The position numbers and the translations under genes were made by a program. The notes below the pieces were generated by a model. It was not told where the DNA came from. It did no database searches and saw only the letters and a list, made by a program, of their open reading frames with translations. A DNA stretch of 8,715 nucleotides, from the NCBI GenBank assembly GCA_023431285.1, contig JAEYXN010000089.1, positions 1 to 8,715 of the forward strand, in the 5' to 3' direction. This document shows, piece after piece, positions 6,270 through 8,715 of this stretch. This DNA is from Bacteroidota bacterium. GTDB taxonomy: Bacteria; Bacteroidota; Bacteroidia; Cytophagales; Cyclobacteriaceae. The first letter of the stretch is position 1. Every line of letters begins with the position of its first letter.

Positions 6270-8702
6270 ATGTGGAACCGGATCGCTGAGCTGATCATTC
6301 GCTATAGGGTAACATTCATCATCATCATAGCTCTGACAACTGTTGTTATGGCCTGGTATGCCAGCAAAGTCCAGATGAGCTATGACTTCGCCAGGACGGT
6401 TCCCCCGAACGACCCGGACATGGTGACGCTCACAAAATTCCGCGAGCAGTTCGGCGAAGACGGAAACATCATTGCTGTGGGGATGAAAGACAGCTCAGTT
6501 TTCACTTTTAGAAATTTCGTGGCTTTCGGAGAAATGACCCGCGAGATCCGGCAGATCGAAGGAGTGAATGAGGTGATCTCGCTGCCCATGCTGAAGATGA
6601 TCCTGAAAGATACGGCTCAGTCACGGTTCTATCTTAGTCCCATCTTCCCCGACACATTACAATCACAGGAACAACTGGATAGTCTCCTGGGCGTTGCACG
6701 CAATCAACCGATCTACATGAATCAGTTGGTCAATAGCGACAACGGCGCGACGATGATGCTCGTATCGGTTCAGAAGGAAGTGATGAACTCCGCGAAGCGG
6801 GAAGTTCTGAAAGATTTGCTGGACGAAGCCGGAGCCAGATTCACTGAAAAGACGGGAGTTACACTGCACTATGCAGGTCTTCCGTATATCCGTACCGTTG
6901 TAGCAAACTCCGTGAGAAATGAGATGCAGGTCTTTCTCATTGCATCTGTTCTGATCACTGGTATTATCATGTTTGCATTCTTCCGGTCTTTCCGTGCGGT
7001 ACTTTTCTCAATGATTATTATCTGTATCGTCGTTATCTGGACACTGGGAACGCTTTCGCTTTTCGGATACCGGGTCACCCTGTTGACAGGACTGATTCCA
7101 CCTGTGATTGTAACCCTGGGAATTACTAATGCGATCTACCTGCTGAACAAATACCATCTTGAATTCGCAAAGACGAAAGACAAGTACACCGCCATTTCTG
7201 TTGTCGTACAGAAGATGGGGCTCGCAACGTTCCTCACGAACCTGACTGTAGCTATCGGCTTTCTTACTTTGCTCGCTACAGATATTACGATCCTTCGCGA
7301 GTTTGGTATTGTAGCCGGAATAAATATCATGGTGTTGTTCCTGGTGAGCCTCATCATGATCCCCACTATCTTTTCGTGGCTCCCGGTTCCTACGGAGAAA
7401 CACCTTCGCCACCTGACATTCCCACGAATGGGATCATTCCTTGCTTCCATTGACATACTCGTTCATCGTCAACGTCCACTCATCTACCTGCTGTCAGTCG
7501 CCATTGCTGTCGTCTCAGCAATCGGAATATGGCAACTGCGCTCAGTTTCGTTCATGGTCGACGATGTTCCCGAAGAAAGTCAGGTAAAGAAAGACCTTAA
7601 ATTCTTCGAGGCGAATTTCAGCGGCATCATGCCTCTTGAAGTCGTTGTTGAGTTCATCACCAAGAAACGGCGGCCCGTTCTGGATGTGGCCAACCTTGCG
7701 AAAGTGGAAGAATTTGAATCCTTCCTTGATTCTCTGCCGATGGTATCCAAACCGGTCTCGCTGCTGAGCTTTGTCAAAGCATCGAAGCAGGCTTTCTACA
7801 ATAACAATCCCGCGCGTTACACACTTCCTTCAAAAACAGAAGGCGCATTCATCCTGAGATACATGAAAGGCCAGACGGATAACAGCGGTCTCTTCAAGTC
7901 GTTTGTGGATTCCTCTTTCACCAAGATGCGGATCTCCTCACAGATTGCCGACATCGGATCGGAACGCCTCGATTCATTGGTACACGGAGCCATAGAGCCA
8001 CGAATGCGGGAGATCTTCGTTTCTTCAGACCGCGACTCCATTGTAACCTCCGTAACGGGATCGACGAAGATATTTATCAAAGGAAACAAGTTCCTGGTAG
8101 CGAATTTACAGGAAAGTCTTCTCCTCGCGTTCTTGCTCATCACACTTTCAATGGCGATTCTTTTTGCCAACGTAAGGATGATTGTCATCTCACTGATTCC
8201 AAACCTACTGGCGTTGATGATCACCGCAGGTCTGATGGGATTCTTCGACATCCCGCTCAAGGCAAGCACAGCATTGATCTTCAGCATCACCTTCGGGATT
8301 TCCGTCGATAACTCAATTCGCTTTCTCGCGAAATATCGTCAGGAAATTCTTTCGAACAATTTCTTCATTCCTGTTGCTGTGAGCGAAAGCATTCTTGAAA
8401 CCGGAAAAAGCATCATGTACACGTCAATCGTGTTATTCGCCGGGTTCATCATTTTCACCTTCTCGTCATTTGGCGGAACAATTGCCCTCGGACTTCTGAC
8501 CTCTGTGACGTTGGTGATCTCAATGTTTACCAACCTGATCCTTCTGCCAGCCCTGATCCTTACTTTCGACAAACCTAAAAAGCAGAAGGGGGAACGTCTT
8601 CTTATTGACGACTTCGACTCGTCGTTTTATGGGGAGAGCGAAGACGAGGAGATCGACCTTAACAAGATCACGATTCACAACCGGCATTCATCGGCCGAGT
8701 AA
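6270..8702 (+). CDS. RND/MMPL superfamily transporter (predicted exporter)
   Basis: This 810-residue inner-membrane protein has the two-fold RND plan. TM1 (about 13-32) is followed by a large extracytoplasmic domain (33-215) and TM2-6 (about 219-368). TM7 (about 403-421) is followed by a second extracytoplasmic domain (422-612) and TM8-12 (about 615-765). TM10 carries GISVDNSIRFLAKYR, where Asp680 is placed to relay protons. The matching TM4 stretch GITNAIYLLNKY has Thr286 at that position. The cytoplasmic tail (770-810) is basic, then strongly acidic. It belongs with the shorter MMPL-like predicted exporters, which move lipids or other hydrophobic molecules in characterised relatives, rather than with the roughly 1000-residue AcrB-type drug pumps. 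No membrane-fusion or outer-membrane factor lies beside it in the window, so the substrate is unknown. It has its own upstream -7 box, and the ATG at 6270 starts directly before a normal TM1. Confidence 0.9.
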   Translation: MWNRIAELIIRYRVTFIIIIALTTVVMAWYASKVQMSYDFARTVPPNDPDMVTLTKFREQFGEDGNIIAVGMKDSSVFTFRNFVAFGEMTREIRQIEGVNEVISLPMLKMILKDTAQSRFYLSPIFPDTLQSQEQLDSLLGVARNQPIYMNQLVNSDNGATMMLVSVQKEVMNSAKREVLKDLLDEAGARFTEKTGVTLHYAGLPYIRTVVANSVRNEMQVFLIASVLITGIIMFAFFRSFRAVLFSMIIICIVVIWTLGTLSLFGYRVTLLTGLIPPVIVTLGITNAIYLLNKYHLEFAKTKDKYTAISVVVQKMGLATFLTNLTVAIGFLTLLATDITILREFGIVAGINIMVLFLVSLIMIPTIFSWLPVPTEKHLRHLTFPRMGSFLASIDILVHRQRPLIYLLSVAIAVVSAIGIWQLRSVSFMVDDVPEESQVKKDLKFFEANFSGIMPLEVVVEFITKKRRPVLDVANLAKVEEFESFLDSLPMVSKPVSLLSFVKASKQAFYNNNPARYTLPSKTEGAFILRYMKGQTDNSGLFKSFVDSSFTKMRISSQIADIGSERLDSLVHGAIEPRMREIFVSSDRDSIVTSVTGSTKIFIKGNKFLVANLQESLLLAFLLITLSMAILFANVRMIVISLIPNLLALMITAGLMGFFDIPLKASTALIFSITFGISVDNSIRFLAKYRQEILSNNFFIPVAVSESILETGKSIMYTSIVLFAGFIIFTFSSFGGTIALGLLTSVTLVISMFTNLILLPALILTFDKPKKQKGERLLIDDFDSSFYGESEDEEIDLNKITIHNRHSSAE

Positions 8703-8715
8703 CCGCCGGCAGCAT

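Noticed and set aside
7008..7412. A 134-residue minus-strand open frame inside the transporter gene
   Set aside because: It is antisense to transmembrane segments TM3-TM6. Its His/Asn/Asp-rich translation is the typical complement of hydrophobic codons.
7817..8290. A 157-residue minus-strand open frame inside the transporter gene
   Set aside because: It is fully antisense to a strongly supported RND gene and its composition is that of a reverse-strand shadow, with no start signal or domain.

Overview
The window looks like an ordinary chromosomal stretch from a member of the Bacteroidota. Three observations support this. The glycyl-tRNA synthetase is the single-chain type and reads like Bacteroidota versions known to me. 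All three plus-strand transcription units begin just after an exact TAnnTTTG box, the Bacteroidota -7 promoter element. Shine-Dalgarno sequences are missing from nearly every gene. I see no tRNA, rRNA, CRISPR array, insertion sequence, integrase, phage gene or toxin-antitoxin pair, and nothing points to recent transfer.

Layout. On the minus strand at the left edge lie a tandem universal stress protein (27-893) and the first codons of an unidentified gene that overlaps its stop codon (1-34). Across a 149-bp divergent intergenic region, on the plus strand, is a six-pass membrane histidine kinase (1043-2323) with no adjacent response regulator. Next comes a tight plus-strand run: glyQS (2407-3951), an MtfA-like M90 zinc peptidase with an N-terminal membrane segment (3955-4782) and a dGTPase of the HD family (4769-6091). 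Gaps and overlaps of +3 nt and -14 nt strongly suggest one operon with translational coupling. After a 178-bp gap with its own promoter box comes an 810-residue RND/MMPL-type transporter (6270-8702) that appears to stand alone.

How the genes fit together. The core operon joins translation (charging of tRNA-Gly), a regulatory or quality-control peptidase and dNTP pool control. This is a housekeeping grouping, and any direct functional link among the three is inference. The histidine kinase and the stress protein share a divergent control region and may both belong to envelope or stress responses, but no target is visible. The transporter lacks a periplasmic adaptor or outer-membrane partner nearby, so its substrate cannot be read from context.

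I found no convincing new system. The points most worth checking are the apparently leaderless glyQS transcript, the coupling of mtfA to dgt, the membrane-anchored MtfA, and the asymmetric transmembrane acidic site in the transporter.
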